Of a stretch of DNA of 64,000 nucleotides, positions 17,472-26,843 are shown one piece after another. Both the position numbers and the translations under genes were made by a program. The DNA is taken from assembly GCA_002506365.1 (NCBI GenBank), contig DAXK01000048.1, positions 1-64,000 on the forward strand, given 5' to 3'. This stretch comes from an archaeon UBA583 (GTDB lineage Archaea > Nanobdellota > Nanobdellia > Woesearchaeales > UBA583). The notes beneath the pieces were generated by a model. It had not been told where the DNA came from. It saw only the letters and a list, made by a program, of their open reading frames with translations, and ran no database searches. Numbering within the stretch: the first letter of the stretch is position 1; each line of letters begins with the position of its first letter.

Positions 17472-17993
17472 TTAATCCTCCTTTTTAACTAAAATATAAA
17501 TTCCTAATCCAATTAATAAAACTGGCCAAATAAAATCCCAATTAATACTCCAAAATAATTCTTCAAATAAAAAAATTCCTCCTATCGCAATTAAAATTAA
17601 TCCACCAATATACCTTCCACTTGAAGACTCTACCTTTGTATCTTTAATTTTCTCAGAAATTTCTGAAACTTTTTCTTCGGCTACTGTTCTTTCACTTCTT
17701 TTTTGGTTAGGGTTTTCTGGAACTAAAATCCAAAAAATAATATACGCAATTAATCCAACTCCGCTAGTAAACATAGTAATTAAAAATACTAATCTTACCC
17801 AAATAGCATCAATATTTAAATACTCGGCAATTCCACCACAAACACCAGCAATCATCTTATCTTCTTGAGATAAATATAACTTTTTAGTCTTTCTAGTTTC
17901 ATAACTTCCAGATTCATTATCTTCCATATCAACAACTTTCTCCTTTTTAAGAGTTTTTTTACTTCCCTTTTCCTTTGTTTTTTTTTCAACCAT
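17472..17993 (-). CDS. pspC: PspC-domain membrane stress protein
   Basis: 173 aa. A Lys-rich cytosolic head precedes the PspC domain: LYLSQEDKMIAGVCGGIAEY (about 39-58), then VRLVFLITMF and a helix ending FWILVPENP. The C-terminal third has two more helices, with IWPVLLIGLGIYILV. Bacterial PspC proteins govern the phage-shock membrane response. First gene of a three-gene operon (pspC, liaF-like, liaI-like). CTTTATAAAA at 18015-18024 read on this strand is 26 nt before the start. Confidence 0.88.
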   Translation of the reverse strand: MVEKKTKEKGSKKTLKKEKVVDMEDNESGSYETRKTKKLYLSQEDKMIAGVCGGIAEYLNIDAIWVRLVFLITMFTSGVGLIAYIIFWILVPENPNQKRSERTVAEEKVSEISEKIKDTKVESSSGRYIGGLILIAIGGIFLFEELFWSINWDFIWPVLLIGLGIYILVKKED

Positions 17994-18029
17994 ACATTAA
18001 CTAAAGCTTTTAACCTTTATAAAAAACAA

Positions 18030-18072
18030 GGAGCACAACTCCTTTTTAAGAGTAAAAATAGAGTTCAACTCC
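18030..18072. promoter_or_regulatory. two repeated dyads between divergent promoters
   Basis: GGAGCACAACTCC (18030-18042) and GAGTTCAACTCC (18061-18072) are each self-complementary at their ends and share GAGnnnAACTCC, with starts about 30 nt apart. They lie between the TATA boxes of the pspC operon and the 7TM gene, which suits a shared regulator. The downstream wHTH protein is a candidate. Confidence 0.45.
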
Positions 18073-18109
18073 ATAAACATTTATAATAAATAAAAACCTA
18101 AACAATATT

Positions 18110-18772
18110 ATGATAAACCAAATTTTTCAAAAATTACTTGAAAATACAATTCAAAATTTAGATTTAATATTATTTATAACAATACTATTATCATCAATTA
18201 TAATTTACAAAAAATCCAAAACTTATTACAAATTAAGTTCATATCAAGGATTTAAACATTTCGCAAACGCATTTTTATTTTTAGGATTAAGTGCAATTTC
18301 AACATTTACTCAATCAACTATATCTAAAATAATTTCAATTTCTCAACTTACGCAAAATACACCAATACTTCAAATTTATGAATCTTTAACTTTTGTAAAT
18401 TTCTACTTTCTAGCAATGGCTGGATTTTTTTTAATTTACTCCCTTGTCTGGAAAGAAATTAAACAAAAAAATTTCAATATATTATTACTAAATTTATTAG
18501 CAATTTCACTTTCATACATTTCATATCAAAAACATTACTTATTCTATATTGTAATGATTATTCTTTTAATTTATGGGATCATGATAAGTTATGAAAAATA
18601 CATAAATTCCAAAAACAAACAATCACAACTATACTTAATTAGTTTAATTTTAATCACAATAACTTTCATAATTCAATTACTTTTAGGATTTTTTGAAATT
18701 ATAAAATTATATGCTAACATCATAACAATAGGAGTTTTCATAATTCTACTTTATTTAACACAAAAAAAATAA
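18110..18772 (+). CDS. 7-TM membrane protein, probable sensor
   Basis: 220 aa with about seven hydrophobic helices and almost no soluble domain. Features include FKHFANAFLFLGLSAIS (about 44-60). TTATAATAAA is centred 26 nt before the ATG. Only 1 nt separates its stop from the start of a wHTH gene, so the two form a unit in which a membrane protein could control a DNA-binding partner (inference). The family is not recognised beyond that. Confidence 0.7.
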   Translation: MINQIFQKLLENTIQNLDLILFITILLSSIIIYKKSKTYYKLSSYQGFKHFANAFLFLGLSAISTFTQSTISKIISISQLTQNTPILQIYESLTFVNFYFLAMAGFFLIYSLVWKEIKQKNFNILLLNLLAISLSYISYQKHYLFYIVMIILLIYGIMISYEKYINSKNKQSQLYLISLILITITFIIQLLLGFFEIIKLYANIITIGVFIILLYLTQKK

Positions 18773-18773
18773 A

Positions 18774-19055
18774 ATGGCAAAACAAAAAAGAGATAGATTA
18801 GATTTGATATACGACATTCTAACTAATATTAGGAAATCAAATAATACTATTGGACCAACAAAACTTCAAAACAAATCTAATCTATCAAGTTTAATGTTTA
18901 AAGATTATATTGAAGAACTAGAACAAACAAAATTACTAGAAAAAATAGAAACTCCAAAATCCGCAAAATACACATTCACACTCACAAAAAAAGGAAATCA
19001 ATTTTTAGATAAATATAAAGAAATGAAAAGTTTTGTTGAGAGCTTTGGACTATAA
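18774..19055 (+). CDS. winged-helix DNA-binding protein (HTH_45-like)
   Basis: 93 aa. RLDLIYDILTNIRKSNNTIG and TKLQNKSNLSSLMFKDYIEE form the helix-turn-helix, and KYTFTLTKKGNQFLDKYKEM is the wing plus terminal helix, the pattern of the small archaeal HTH_45 regulators. It is translationally linked to the 7-TM gene upstream and the anchored protein downstream. It may act at the dyads at 18030-18072. Confidence 0.8.
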   Translation: MAKQKRDRLDLIYDILTNIRKSNNTIGPTKLQNKSNLSSLMFKDYIEELEQTKLLEKIETPKSAKYTFTLTKKGNQFLDKYKEMKSFVESFGL

Positions 19056-19056
19056 A

Positions 19057-19899
19057 ATGAAAAATAATAATGTTAATTTTTTTAAAATAATATTTTTAAT
19101 TTTATTTTTAATATTTAGTTTCAACTTATATACTCACTACAAAGAAATAAAACAAGAAAAATTTGCCTATGATAATTTACATAATTATTTTAAAGATATT
19201 GACAAATTACATCAAACATACATAACATTTGATTACTGGGGGAAAATTTTATTTTTAGATAAAAATTTAACTAAAATAAATTCATTCAATTTAGGAATGG
19301 ATACTCCAATGTATAAACTATGGGGAGTAAATAAAATAAATGACGAACTATGGTTTGGATTTAGTTCTATTGTATATACTTGTAATATAGTTTATTGTGA
19401 CAATGTTAAAACAAATAAAATTTTCATAATCAATACAAAAAATTCTTCCACATATAAACTAATTGAACTTCCAAATTTATATGGTCCTTATAAATTTTGT
19501 AATGACAATAATTTTGTTTATATGACATCATATCAATCAGGTGGAGAATTCGGATATGCGAAAATAAATTTAAATAATTACTTAGTAATATTTAATGAAT
19601 TAATTGGGGATTATAATATGGACCCAAGTCCCGAGATTTTTTGTAATATTAACAATTCAAATTACGTTCTAACTTCAGGTTCATTAGTTAAATTTAATAA
19701 AAATAGTTCTAATTTTGATTTAATATACAGGAGTAACGATGATAACATCCAATATAATTATTTCAATAACTCACTTTCAACTGATAATGAATATATTCAT
19801 ATAAGAGATTTATTTCTTAAAGAACAAAAATACATACAAAATATTTCAAAAAATAAAGATAATTCTCACACAGTTCAAAGTGTGATATACTTAGAATAA
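19057..19899 (+). CDS. signal-anchored, beta-rich extracellular protein
   Basis: 280 aa from the ATG one base after the preceding stop; a longer reading overlapping the wHTH gene is less likely. One N-terminal membrane helix (about 8-25) is followed by repeated beta-hairpin-like segments (WGKILFLDKNL, LWGVNKINDELWFGF, NFVYMTSYQSGGEFGY, YVLTSGSLVKF) that suggest a propeller-like sensor. Third gene of the 7TM/wHTH unit. Function unknown. Confidence 0.65.
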   Translation: MKNNNVNFFKIIFLILFLIFSFNLYTHYKEIKQEKFAYDNLHNYFKDIDKLHQTYITFDYWGKILFLDKNLTKINSFNLGMDTPMYKLWGVNKINDELWFGFSSIVYTCNIVYCDNVKTNKIFIINTKNSSTYKLIELPNLYGPYKFCNDNNFVYMTSYQSGGEFGYAKINLNNYLVIFNELIGDYNMDPSPEIFCNINNSNYVLTSGSLVKFNKNSSNFDLIYRSNDDNIQYNYFNNSLSTDNEYIHIRDLFLKEQKYIQNISKNKDNSHTVQSVIYLE

Positions 19900-19914
19900 A
19901 AATAAATTAAAATT

Positions 19915-20541
19915 TTATTTTTTATTCTTTTTGCCTCTATTTAAAAAAGCAAAAATTCCTAGCGAAAACACAGCACCAAATGTATCAGCTAAAATATCTT
20001 TTTGAGCATCCCAAATATCTCCTTGTGAACCTAAAACTTCAAGACCTGCTGTAGGATCTCCCATAATCGCAAACTGCCACTCAAACAATTCATAAAATCC
20101 AGCAACTGAAATAATAAAAAATAAGGGGAATAAATATAATATCCAATTAGAATTAACTAATTTTTTTTTACTTAATAACTCAGCGCAAGCAAAAGCGTAA
20201 AACCCAACAGAAAAATGAGCAACTCTATCATACATATTTCTCTCAAAACCTAAAGCATTCCACAATCCAAAATCAGGAACTCTAGCAAAAGTATAATGCC
20301 CGCCAACTGTATGCATAAAAATCAAAATTGACATTAAAATATATGCCGTATTTGAAAACTGAAATTTTTTATATGTTAAAACAAGACCTAAAACAATCAA
20401 CATAATTGGAATATTCTCCGCTAACCAAATTTCACGCCCATAAGGATTAATTCCCAAAATTGTAAATATAATAATATACAAAATTAACAAATAATGAGGT
20501 AACTTAAGTTCTTTAATAAATTTTAATAAATTCATAATCAT
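19915..20541 (-). CDS. yjdF: YjdF-like inner membrane protein (DUF2238)
   Basis: 208 aa, six or so membrane helices. The family signature is clear: GGHYTFARVPDFGLWNALGF (about 80-99), YDRVAHFSVGFY, GFYELFEW and GDIWDAQKDILADTFGA, rich in conserved polar residues within helices. The biochemical role of the family is not established. A start two codons later (20535) is equally compatible with the upstream TATA-like sequence. Confidence 0.85.
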   Translation of the reverse strand: MIMNLLKFIKELKLPHYLLILYIIIFTILGINPYGREIWLAENIPIMLIVLGLVLTYKKFQFSNTAYILMSILIFMHTVGGHYTFARVPDFGLWNALGFERNMYDRVAHFSVGFYAFACAELLSKKKLVNSNWILYLFPLFFIISVAGFYELFEWQFAIMGDPTAGLEVLGSQGDIWDAQKDILADTFGAVFSLGIFAFLNRGKKNKK

Positions 20542-20590
20542 AATATAATTATCATAATTATAAATAATTGTATTCTAGAAATAAAACTAT

Positions 20591-20639
20591 GTGAAATTTT
20601 TAATTTCACATCGGTTTAGAAATCAAAGATTTCTTGAAA
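20591..20639 (+). mobile_element. two-hairpin element related to the one in minD
   Basis: Hairpin 1 (GTGAAATTTTTAATTTCAC), a CGGTTTAGAAA linker and hairpin 2 (AGAAAT/ATTTCT), ending CTTGAAA. From TTTAATTTCACA through TTAGAAA it matches the insert at 11497-11550 at 22 of 24 positions. It lies between the yjdF promoter and the superoxide dismutase terminator. Confidence 0.55.
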
Positions 20640-20647
20640 TAATCATT

Positions 20648-20671
20648 AAAAATTATTGGTTAATAATTTTT
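20648..20671 (-). terminator. terminator hairpin containing the sod stop codon
   Basis: AAAAATTATT pairs with AATAATTTTT around a 4-nt loop. The TAA stop of the dismutase gene lies within the stem, the same design as at slyD. Confidence 0.5.
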
Positions 20672-21273
20672 AAAAATCTTTCAGAAACTTTATCCCAATT
20701 AATGATTGAAAAAAATTCATCAATATGTGCTGGTCTCTTATTTTGATAATCAATATAATAAGCATGTTCCCAAACATCAATAACTAAAATAGGTTCCTCC
20801 TTATTTACACATACATCCATCATAAAATTATCTTGATTAGCAGTATTATAAATAACTAATTTCCCATTTGAATCAACTGCAAGCCAAGTCCAACCTGAAC
20901 CAAAAACTGCTGCTGCTTTTTGTGAAAACTCATCCTTAAATTTATCAAAACTTCCAAAAGAATCAACAATTGCCTTATGCATCTCAGGCAACTCTGAAGG
21001 TCCTGAACACTTAGGTGCCATAGACTCCCAATAAAATTGGTGATTCCAAAATCCTCCTCCCATATTTCTAATTGCTGGCTTATCAGCAACATTTGCAAAA
21101 ATTTCTCTAAAATCTTCTGACTCAATTTGAGCAGCTTCAAGTGCCCCATTAAACTTATCACAATAAGTTTGGTGGTGTTTGTCGTGGTGAACCTTTAACG
21201 TTTCCTCTGAAATGTGAGGTGCTAAAGCATCATAACTATAAGGTAAATCTTTTAAATTAAATTTAGTAGCCAT
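20653..21273 (-). CDS. sodA: superoxide dismutase (Fe/Mn family)
   Basis: 206 aa. Metal ligands are all present: His29 (KVHHDKHHQTY), His78 (GGGFWNHQFYW), Asp166 and His170 (DVWEHAYYIDY). Gln147 in TANQD is placed as in Mn-type enzymes, so Mn or cambialistic use is more likely than strict Fe. It converts superoxide to peroxide and oxygen in the cytoplasm. An ATATATAAA-type TATA box 26 nt upstream supports the start. A monocistronic gene implying oxygen exposure. Confidence 0.97.
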   Translation of the reverse strand: MATKFNLKDLPYSYDALAPHISEETLKVHHDKHHQTYCDKFNGALEAAQIESEDFREIFANVADKPAIRNMGGGFWNHQFYWESMAPKCSGPSELPEMHKAIVDSFGSFDKFKDEFSQKAAAVFGSGWTWLAVDSNGKLVIYNTANQDNFMMDVCVNKEEPILVIDVWEHAYYIDYQNKRPAHIDEFFSIINWDKVSERFLKIINQ

Positions 21274-21343
21274 ACTCTATAAAATATTAAAGAATATATA
21301 AATCTACTTTGTATACTCACAAAACAAATATTTTTTCACACAT

Positions 21344-22249
21344 TTACTTTAATAAATTTTCCATATTAATAGTAGAATCAAATTTTCCTTTATAATTTTT
21401 AAACTCATTATCCAAATCACTAATTAACTTTATCATAACTCTATAACTTGTAAAATTATTAACTTTTTCATCTTTATTTTTAGAAAATAACTTTGAAATA
21501 AAACCTTGGTGATGATTTTTCAAATTATCAGTTAATAACTTCATAGACCCCATATAATTATTATAATTTTTAATTGGAAATGTATCCAAATCAATATTCA
21601 CCTTAGTCCAATTTTCCACATCATCATCTTCATCCTCATTATAAACTCCTAAACCATAATAAGTTTGTTTATTAAAATCAATATGTTTTAATTTTTCTAA
21701 AATAATATCTTGTAACTCTACATAAAAATACTTTTTTAACAACCAATCATTACAAGATAACAAAACTCTATTCCCATAAGGAGCAGCCTTAAATACACCA
21801 ACAAATTTCCCTTGGAAAAATATTAAAATTCCTTTTCTATAATCGGAACTTTCCTTATTTAAAATTCTAAAAAAATACTCAGGAGTATCTGGACAATTAC
21901 CCTCCTTTTTTTCATATTTAGAATAAATATTTTCTTGATTTAATAACTCAACATTTGCTTGATTATTTTTTAAAAATGTTTTATTTCTAATAGAAAATTT
22001 AATTTTATTATTTTTAAAATAATTACAAATCATCTGGAAATAAATTCTATCTCGACTCTCCACATAATCATTCATATAATACACATAAAATACTACATCA
22101 TCTAAAGAATTAAACTCAACCCTTATTATTTCATAATCATTATAACTTAAAATACACTTATTAATTCCTGACTTTTCAAAATATAAAGGTTTTGAAAAAT
22201 AATCTTTCAACTCATTAACATACTTTAAATAATCTTCAAACCTATTCAT
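21344..22249 (-). CDS. unknown protein, third gene of a paralogous operon
   Basis: 301 aa, soluble. It is related to its upstream neighbour: TPEYFFRILN...RKGILIFFQGKFVGVFKAA here corresponds to SAYDFFNILS...QRGVLVYLNSELVGLLKIV there, and both end in a long helix plus a short FDxxIxxxNLxK tail. I recognise no known family. The gene overlaps the preceding one by 4 nt. Confidence 0.7.
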   Translation of the reverse strand: MNRFEDYLKYVNELKDYFSKPLYFEKSGINKCILSYNDYEIIRVEFNSLDDVVFYVYYMNDYVESRDRIYFQMICNYFKNNKIKFSIRNKTFLKNNQANVELLNQENIYSKYEKKEGNCPDTPEYFFRILNKESSDYRKGILIFFQGKFVGVFKAAPYGNRVLLSCNDWLLKKYFYVELQDIILEKLKHIDFNKQTYYGLGVYNEDEDDDVENWTKVNIDLDTFPIKNYNNYMGSMKLLTDNLKNHHQGFISKLFSKNKDEKVNNFTSYRVMIKLISDLDNEFKNYKGKFDSTINMENLLK

Positions 22250-23109
22250 TTTAAATTCCCTAACTTAATCTCATAATCAAAATTCCCATTAAAACTCTTT
22301 TCAGACTCATAAACACACTTAATTAAATTAAGCAACTTTTTATAAATCGAAATTTTAGTTTTTCCAGATTTAAACTTAAATATCTTTAAATAACTTCTAG
22401 AATTTTGTAAATCCATCTCAGAAAACTCAGATAACTTCATAATTTCCTCAAAATTATGTAAATACCTACTTCTCTCCATTGGATCAAAATTTATTGGTAA
22501 AGAATTTCCAATAAAATTTATTCTTATCCAATCCTTTTTTTCATCCTTAACTTTATCAACATTTTTAATAATATCTCCAACTAATTTTTTATTTAAACTA
22601 TAAACAGCTAACTTTTCATTTCTACTATCTCCAAAAGACAAAAGTAACGGATTATTAACAATCTTTAATAATCCAACCAACTCTGAATTTAAATAAACTA
22701 AAACACCTCTCTGAGCATAATACCCATTTCTACTCAAAATATTAAAAAAATCATACGCTGACTGCTTACACTTTCCATAACTTTCCTTATTTGACTCAAC
22801 CAAATACCTATCATCAGCCTCAACATCCTTTGCTAATTTATTTGCTCTATTCATATAATTATTCTTAACAAAAACTTCACACCCAAACTCCCTAATTAAA
22901 TTAAAAATAACTCTAAAATACTCCTTATGGATACTCTCATCATACTTAAACGTAAACTCCAAATTATTACTATTAGAATAAAATTTTAAAATTCTATCAT
23001 CATTATAAAAAAATTCAATAGAATTAATTCCAGACATTAACTTAATTGGACTAGACAACCTACTATCTAAAAACTTCAACAACTCAAACTTTTTAACATC
23101 ATCAATCAT
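22246..23109 (-). CDS. unknown protein, second gene of a paralogous operon
   Basis: 287 aa, soluble, alpha/beta. The central block (about 118-160, with FFNILSRNGYYAQRGVLVYL and LVGLLKIV) and the C-terminal helix match the downstream gene, so the two arose by duplication. Starts and stops overlap by 4 nt on both sides, implying translational coupling. Function unknown. Confidence 0.7.
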   Translation of the reverse strand: MIDDVKKFELLKFLDSRLSSPIKLMSGINSIEFFYNDDRILKFYSNSNNLEFTFKYDESIHKEYFRVIFNLIREFGCEVFVKNNYMNRANKLAKDVEADDRYLVESNKESYGKCKQSAYDFFNILSRNGYYAQRGVLVYLNSELVGLLKIVNNPLLLSFGDSRNEKLAVYSLNKKLVGDIIKNVDKVKDEKKDWIRINFIGNSLPINFDPMERSRYLHNFEEIMKLSEFSEMDLQNSRSYLKIFKFKSGKTKISIYKKLLNLIKCVYESEKSFNGNFDYEIKLGNLK

Positions 23110-24104
23110 TTTAATTCCTCCAACTTAACTTTTTCAACACTCTTTAACATTTTATTCTCAAGTTCAATAACAGCATCTAACATTGCTCTCATAATTTTTG
23201 TAAAATTTCCATTATTTCTATCTTTTCTACTAAACAAAGTTCCAAACATAGAATTATTAACTAATGTATTCGCCCTATCAAAATAAATACCATTTAACTT
23301 CACATAATCATTAAAAAATTCATTTCTCCTAGACATCCCAAAACTCTCTGAAACAATAGGAATTGAAAAATAATAATCATGCTCCTGATAATTTCCATCA
23401 CAAAAATGAATAATATTTGCCCCAATTCCCGACACAAATAAATAATCATCCTTCTTATAAGGTAAATAATTAACATTTGAAAATAAATCATTAATATAAT
23501 TTGGATACTCATTAACTTCTCTAGAAACAATTGACAAATTATCAAAACACTTTGAATATCCATTATTAATATACCAATCTAAAATATAATACATAATTGT
23601 AAACTCAAAATAATCAACCTGAACTCCTCTAACTGTAGAATTTCTAAAATACAAAACTAAAGACCTACCAGAAATCTTAAACTTATAATTCTCAAACATT
23701 TTTTGAATTTTATCTCCAAACCTATTTTCTGATATTTCTTTTTCCTGTAAAAAATTAACTTTTTTAATATTTAAATCTCGAATAAACTTTGGAATTGGTT
23801 CAATAAAATCTAACTTAATATCTTTAGAATAAATATCACACAAAGCTCTAAACTTCTCAGGATAACTCATAGAACTAAAATCAAAATTACTTGAATTAAA
23901 AATGTTTAAAATTTGGACTCTTAATTTTTTAATATCTAAATAATTACAAAAAAAAAATTGAAAATCCGAAACATCATCTCTTGGTATTTTTAAAAAATAA
24001 TTAAGAATATAACAATTTCTATAAATTCTATCTTTTTCAAAAATAACTCTATCGGATTTATTTAATTCTAACTTTAAATTTTCATACCGAAAATCCTTAA
24101 CCAT
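23106..24104 (-). CDS. unknown protein, first gene of a paralogous operon
   Basis: 332 aa, soluble, rich in aromatic residues. A middle block (GRSLVLYFRNSTVRGVQVDY) and the C-terminal helix (FGTLFSRKDRNNGNFTKIMR) weakly resemble equivalent parts of the two following genes (for example SKLFSKNKDEKVNNFTSYRV). ATATATAAA on this strand about 26 nt upstream marks the operon promoter. No catalytic motif is evident. Confidence 0.7.
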   Translation of the reverse strand: MVKDFRYENLKLELNKSDRVIFEKDRIYRNCYILNYFLKIPRDDVSDFQFFFCNYLDIKKLRVQILNIFNSSNFDFSSMSYPEKFRALCDIYSKDIKLDFIEPIPKFIRDLNIKKVNFLQEKEISENRFGDKIQKMFENYKFKISGRSLVLYFRNSTVRGVQVDYFEFTIMYYILDWYINNGYSKCFDNLSIVSREVNEYPNYINDLFSNVNYLPYKKDDYLFVSGIGANIIHFCDGNYQEHDYYFSIPIVSESFGMSRRNEFFNDYVKLNGIYFDRANTLVNNSMFGTLFSRKDRNNGNFTKIMRAMLDAVIELENKMLKSVEKVKLEELK

Positions 24105-24195
24105 AAAATAAATTTAATAAAAATAATATATAAATACTTGTAATCTTAAATTTAGAAATAAAAAATAAAATAAATAAATTTCAATAAAAATTTAT

Positions 24196-26634
24196 TTACT
24201 CTTCAACAACAGACTCTTCACAAGGAATCTTCTCAACAGATAAAATTTCATCATCTTCATCTAAATTCACAACCTTCACACCCTTAGTATTTCTACCAAT
24301 AATTCTAAAGTCAGACACAGGCGTTCTCACAACCTTCTTTTTAGTAATAATAAATAAATCATCCTCTTCACCAACAGCATTCATTCTAACAACTTCACCA
24401 TTTCTATCATCAGTCTTAATATCTAAAACTCCACGACCAGCTCTCTTAATAGTTGAATACTCACTTAATAAAGTTCTCTTTCCAAATCCTTTCTTAGTAA
24501 CAGTTAATAATGTTTTACCAGGTTCAGCTAACTCAATTCCAACAACCTCTTCACCATCACGTAAATTCATTGCCTTCACTCCTCTAGCAGTTCTACCAAG
24601 CATAGATAAATCACTTTGCTTAAATCTAATACTCATACCAACATTAGACTCACAAACAATATCAGCCTCAGAATGTGTATAAATCACAGATAAAACAGTA
24701 TCTCCTTCATCTAAATTAATTGCCTTAATTCCACCATTTCTAGGTTTTGAAAAATTACTCATTTCAGTCTTCTTAATAATTCCCTTCTTAGTTAAAAAGA
24801 TTAAATGACCAGTAGTTAAATCAGAAACATTCAAAATATTTGTAATCTTCTTACCTTTCAAATCAATATAATTAACAATAGGTCTTCCCTTTGTAGTAGC
24901 TTTCGCAGTTGGAATCTCATAAGCTTTCATCCAATTAATATTCCCATCTGATGTAAAAATTAAAACAGAATCTCTTGAATTAGACACAAATAAATTCTTA
25001 ATCATATCTTCATCCTTAAAATTCGCATTAACTCCCTTTCCACCTCTCTTTTGAGTTCTATACTCTTCGATTGGAACTTTCTTAATATAATCATTTTGAG
25101 TAACCATAACTGCAAAATCTTCATCCTTAATTAAATCTTCAATCGCCATAGTCCCCTCATCAGAAATAATCTTAGTTCTTCTCTCATCATCAAACTGCTC
25201 ACGAATCTCAGTTAACTCAGATCTTACAATCTTTAATTGTTCAGACTTATTATCTAAAATAAATTGTAAACCAGAAATAATATCAACAATATTATTATAT
25301 TCTTCACGAATCTTATCAGTCTCTAAACCAGTTAATTTTTGTAACTTCATATCTAAAATTCCTTGAGATTGAATATCTGATAATTTATATCTACTAATTA
25401 ATTCTTCCTTCGCTTCTGCTCCTGACTTTGAAGCTTTAATTAAAGCAATCACATCATCAATATTATCTAAAGCAATAGTTAAACCTTCTAAAATATGTAA
25501 CCTATCCTCAGACTTTTTCTTCTCAAAAATAGTTCTCTTAACAACAACCTCTTGACGAAAGTCAATAAAATTATGTAAATAAGATTTTAAATTTAAAATA
25601 GTTGGAACACCAGCAACAATTGCAAGTAATCTAGCATTAAAATTTGTCTTCAATGATGAATATTGATATAATTGATTTAATACAACATTTGGATCAGCAT
25701 CCTTTTTAACTTCAATAACAATTCTAATTCCATTTTTATTAGTTTCATTTCTAATATCTGAAATATCTTTAATCTTTCCACCCTTAACTAAATCAACAAT
25801 TTGAGTAATTAATGTAGTAATATTTGTTTGATAAGGAACTTGTTCAATAATAATTGCTTCTCTATTTTTCTTAATTTCTTCAATAGAACATACAGCCTTC
25901 ATTGTAACTGCACCTTCTCCATTAATATAAATATCTTGTAAACCTTTCCCTTGTAACATTGTAGCTCCAGTAGGGAAATCTGGTCCTTTAACATGACCCT
26001 TTCTAACTAATTCTTCAACAGATTGATCAGGATTATCAACTAAATCTAAAGCAGCATCAACAACTTCCCCTAAATTATGAGGAGGAATATTTGTAGCCAT
26101 ACCAACAGCAATTCCAGAACTTCCATTAACTAATAAAGTTGGAATCTTTGTAGGTAAAACACTAGGTTCAACAGTTTGTTCATCAAAATTTGGAACCATA
26201 TCAACAGTTTCCTTATCAATATCGTGTAAAAACTTTTCAGTAAACTTAGTCATCTTAGCTTCAGTATAACGATAAGCCGCTGCACCATCACCTTCCATAG
26301 AACCAAAGTTACCTTGTCCATCAACAATTGTATATCTCATATTCCATTTTTGAGCTAATCTTACCATAGCATCATAAACTGAACTATCACCGTGAGGGTG
26401 GTATTTTTTTAAAACTTCTCCCACAACTCCGGCAGACTTAGAATATTTCTTTCCAGGTGTTAATCCTTCCTTAAACATTGCATAAATAATTCTTCTATGA
26501 ACTGGTTTTAAACCATCACGAACTTCAGGTAAAGCACGACCTACAATTACACTCATAGCATATTGTAAATAAGAGTCTTTAAGTTCGGATTCAATATAAA
26601 CATCTTTAGTTCTTAAACTTTGATTGTTATCCAT
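24196..26634 (-). CDS. gyrA: DNA gyrase subunit A
   Basis: 812 aa. The breakage-reunion domain has YAMSVIVGRALPEVRDGLKP and the catalytic Tyr123 in AAAYRYTEA. The C-terminal beta-pinwheel contains QKRGGKG (about residue 530), the GyrA box that distinguishes gyrase from topoisomerase IV, followed by several blades. With GyrB it introduces negative supercoils. gyrB is not in the window, so the genes are split. The enzyme is bacterial in origin, as in other archaea with gyrase. The 209-nt upstream gap holds its promoter and an imperfect hairpin. Confidence 0.98.
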   Translation of the reverse strand: MDNNQSLRTKDVYIESELKDSYLQYAMSVIVGRALPEVRDGLKPVHRRIIYAMFKEGLTPGKKYSKSAGVVGEVLKKYHPHGDSSVYDAMVRLAQKWNMRYTIVDGQGNFGSMEGDGAAAYRYTEAKMTKFTEKFLHDIDKETVDMVPNFDEQTVEPSVLPTKIPTLLVNGSSGIAVGMATNIPPHNLGEVVDAALDLVDNPDQSVEELVRKGHVKGPDFPTGATMLQGKGLQDIYINGEGAVTMKAVCSIEEIKKNREAIIIEQVPYQTNITTLITQIVDLVKGGKIKDISDIRNETNKNGIRIVIEVKKDADPNVVLNQLYQYSSLKTNFNARLLAIVAGVPTILNLKSYLHNFIDFRQEVVVKRTIFEKKKSEDRLHILEGLTIALDNIDDVIALIKASKSGAEAKEELISRYKLSDIQSQGILDMKLQKLTGLETDKIREEYNNIVDIISGLQFILDNKSEQLKIVRSELTEIREQFDDERRTKIISDEGTMAIEDLIKDEDFAVMVTQNDYIKKVPIEEYRTQKRGGKGVNANFKDEDMIKNLFVSNSRDSVLIFTSDGNINWMKAYEIPTAKATTKGRPIVNYIDLKGKKITNILNVSDLTTGHLIFLTKKGIIKKTEMSNFSKPRNGGIKAINLDEGDTVLSVIYTHSEADIVCESNVGMSIRFKQSDLSMLGRTARGVKAMNLRDGEEVVGIELAEPGKTLLTVTKKGFGKRTLLSEYSTIKRAGRGVLDIKTDDRNGEVVRMNAVGEEDDLFIITKKKVVRTPVSDFRIIGRNTKGVKVVNLDEDDEILSVEKIPCEESVVEE

Positions 26635-26843
26635 AATAATATCTACAAAAATACCCTATTAATGGTTTCGTTACCACTATATGAAAAACGCTAAAAAATC
26701 ACAAAAAATCAATCCAAAAACAACCAAATTCTTAAATTTCCTAAAAATTAGCCAATATTTGACGACTTTTTCAAAAACTCACATCGATTTTAAGACGTCT
26801 TTTTGAAATTATTTCTAAAATTTAAATATTTTCAATTTTTTTT

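Noticed and set aside
23300..23563. 87-codon frame inside the unknown operon
   Set aside because: It is an out-of-frame, Ile/Met-rich reading of the 332-aa gene, without its own start signals.
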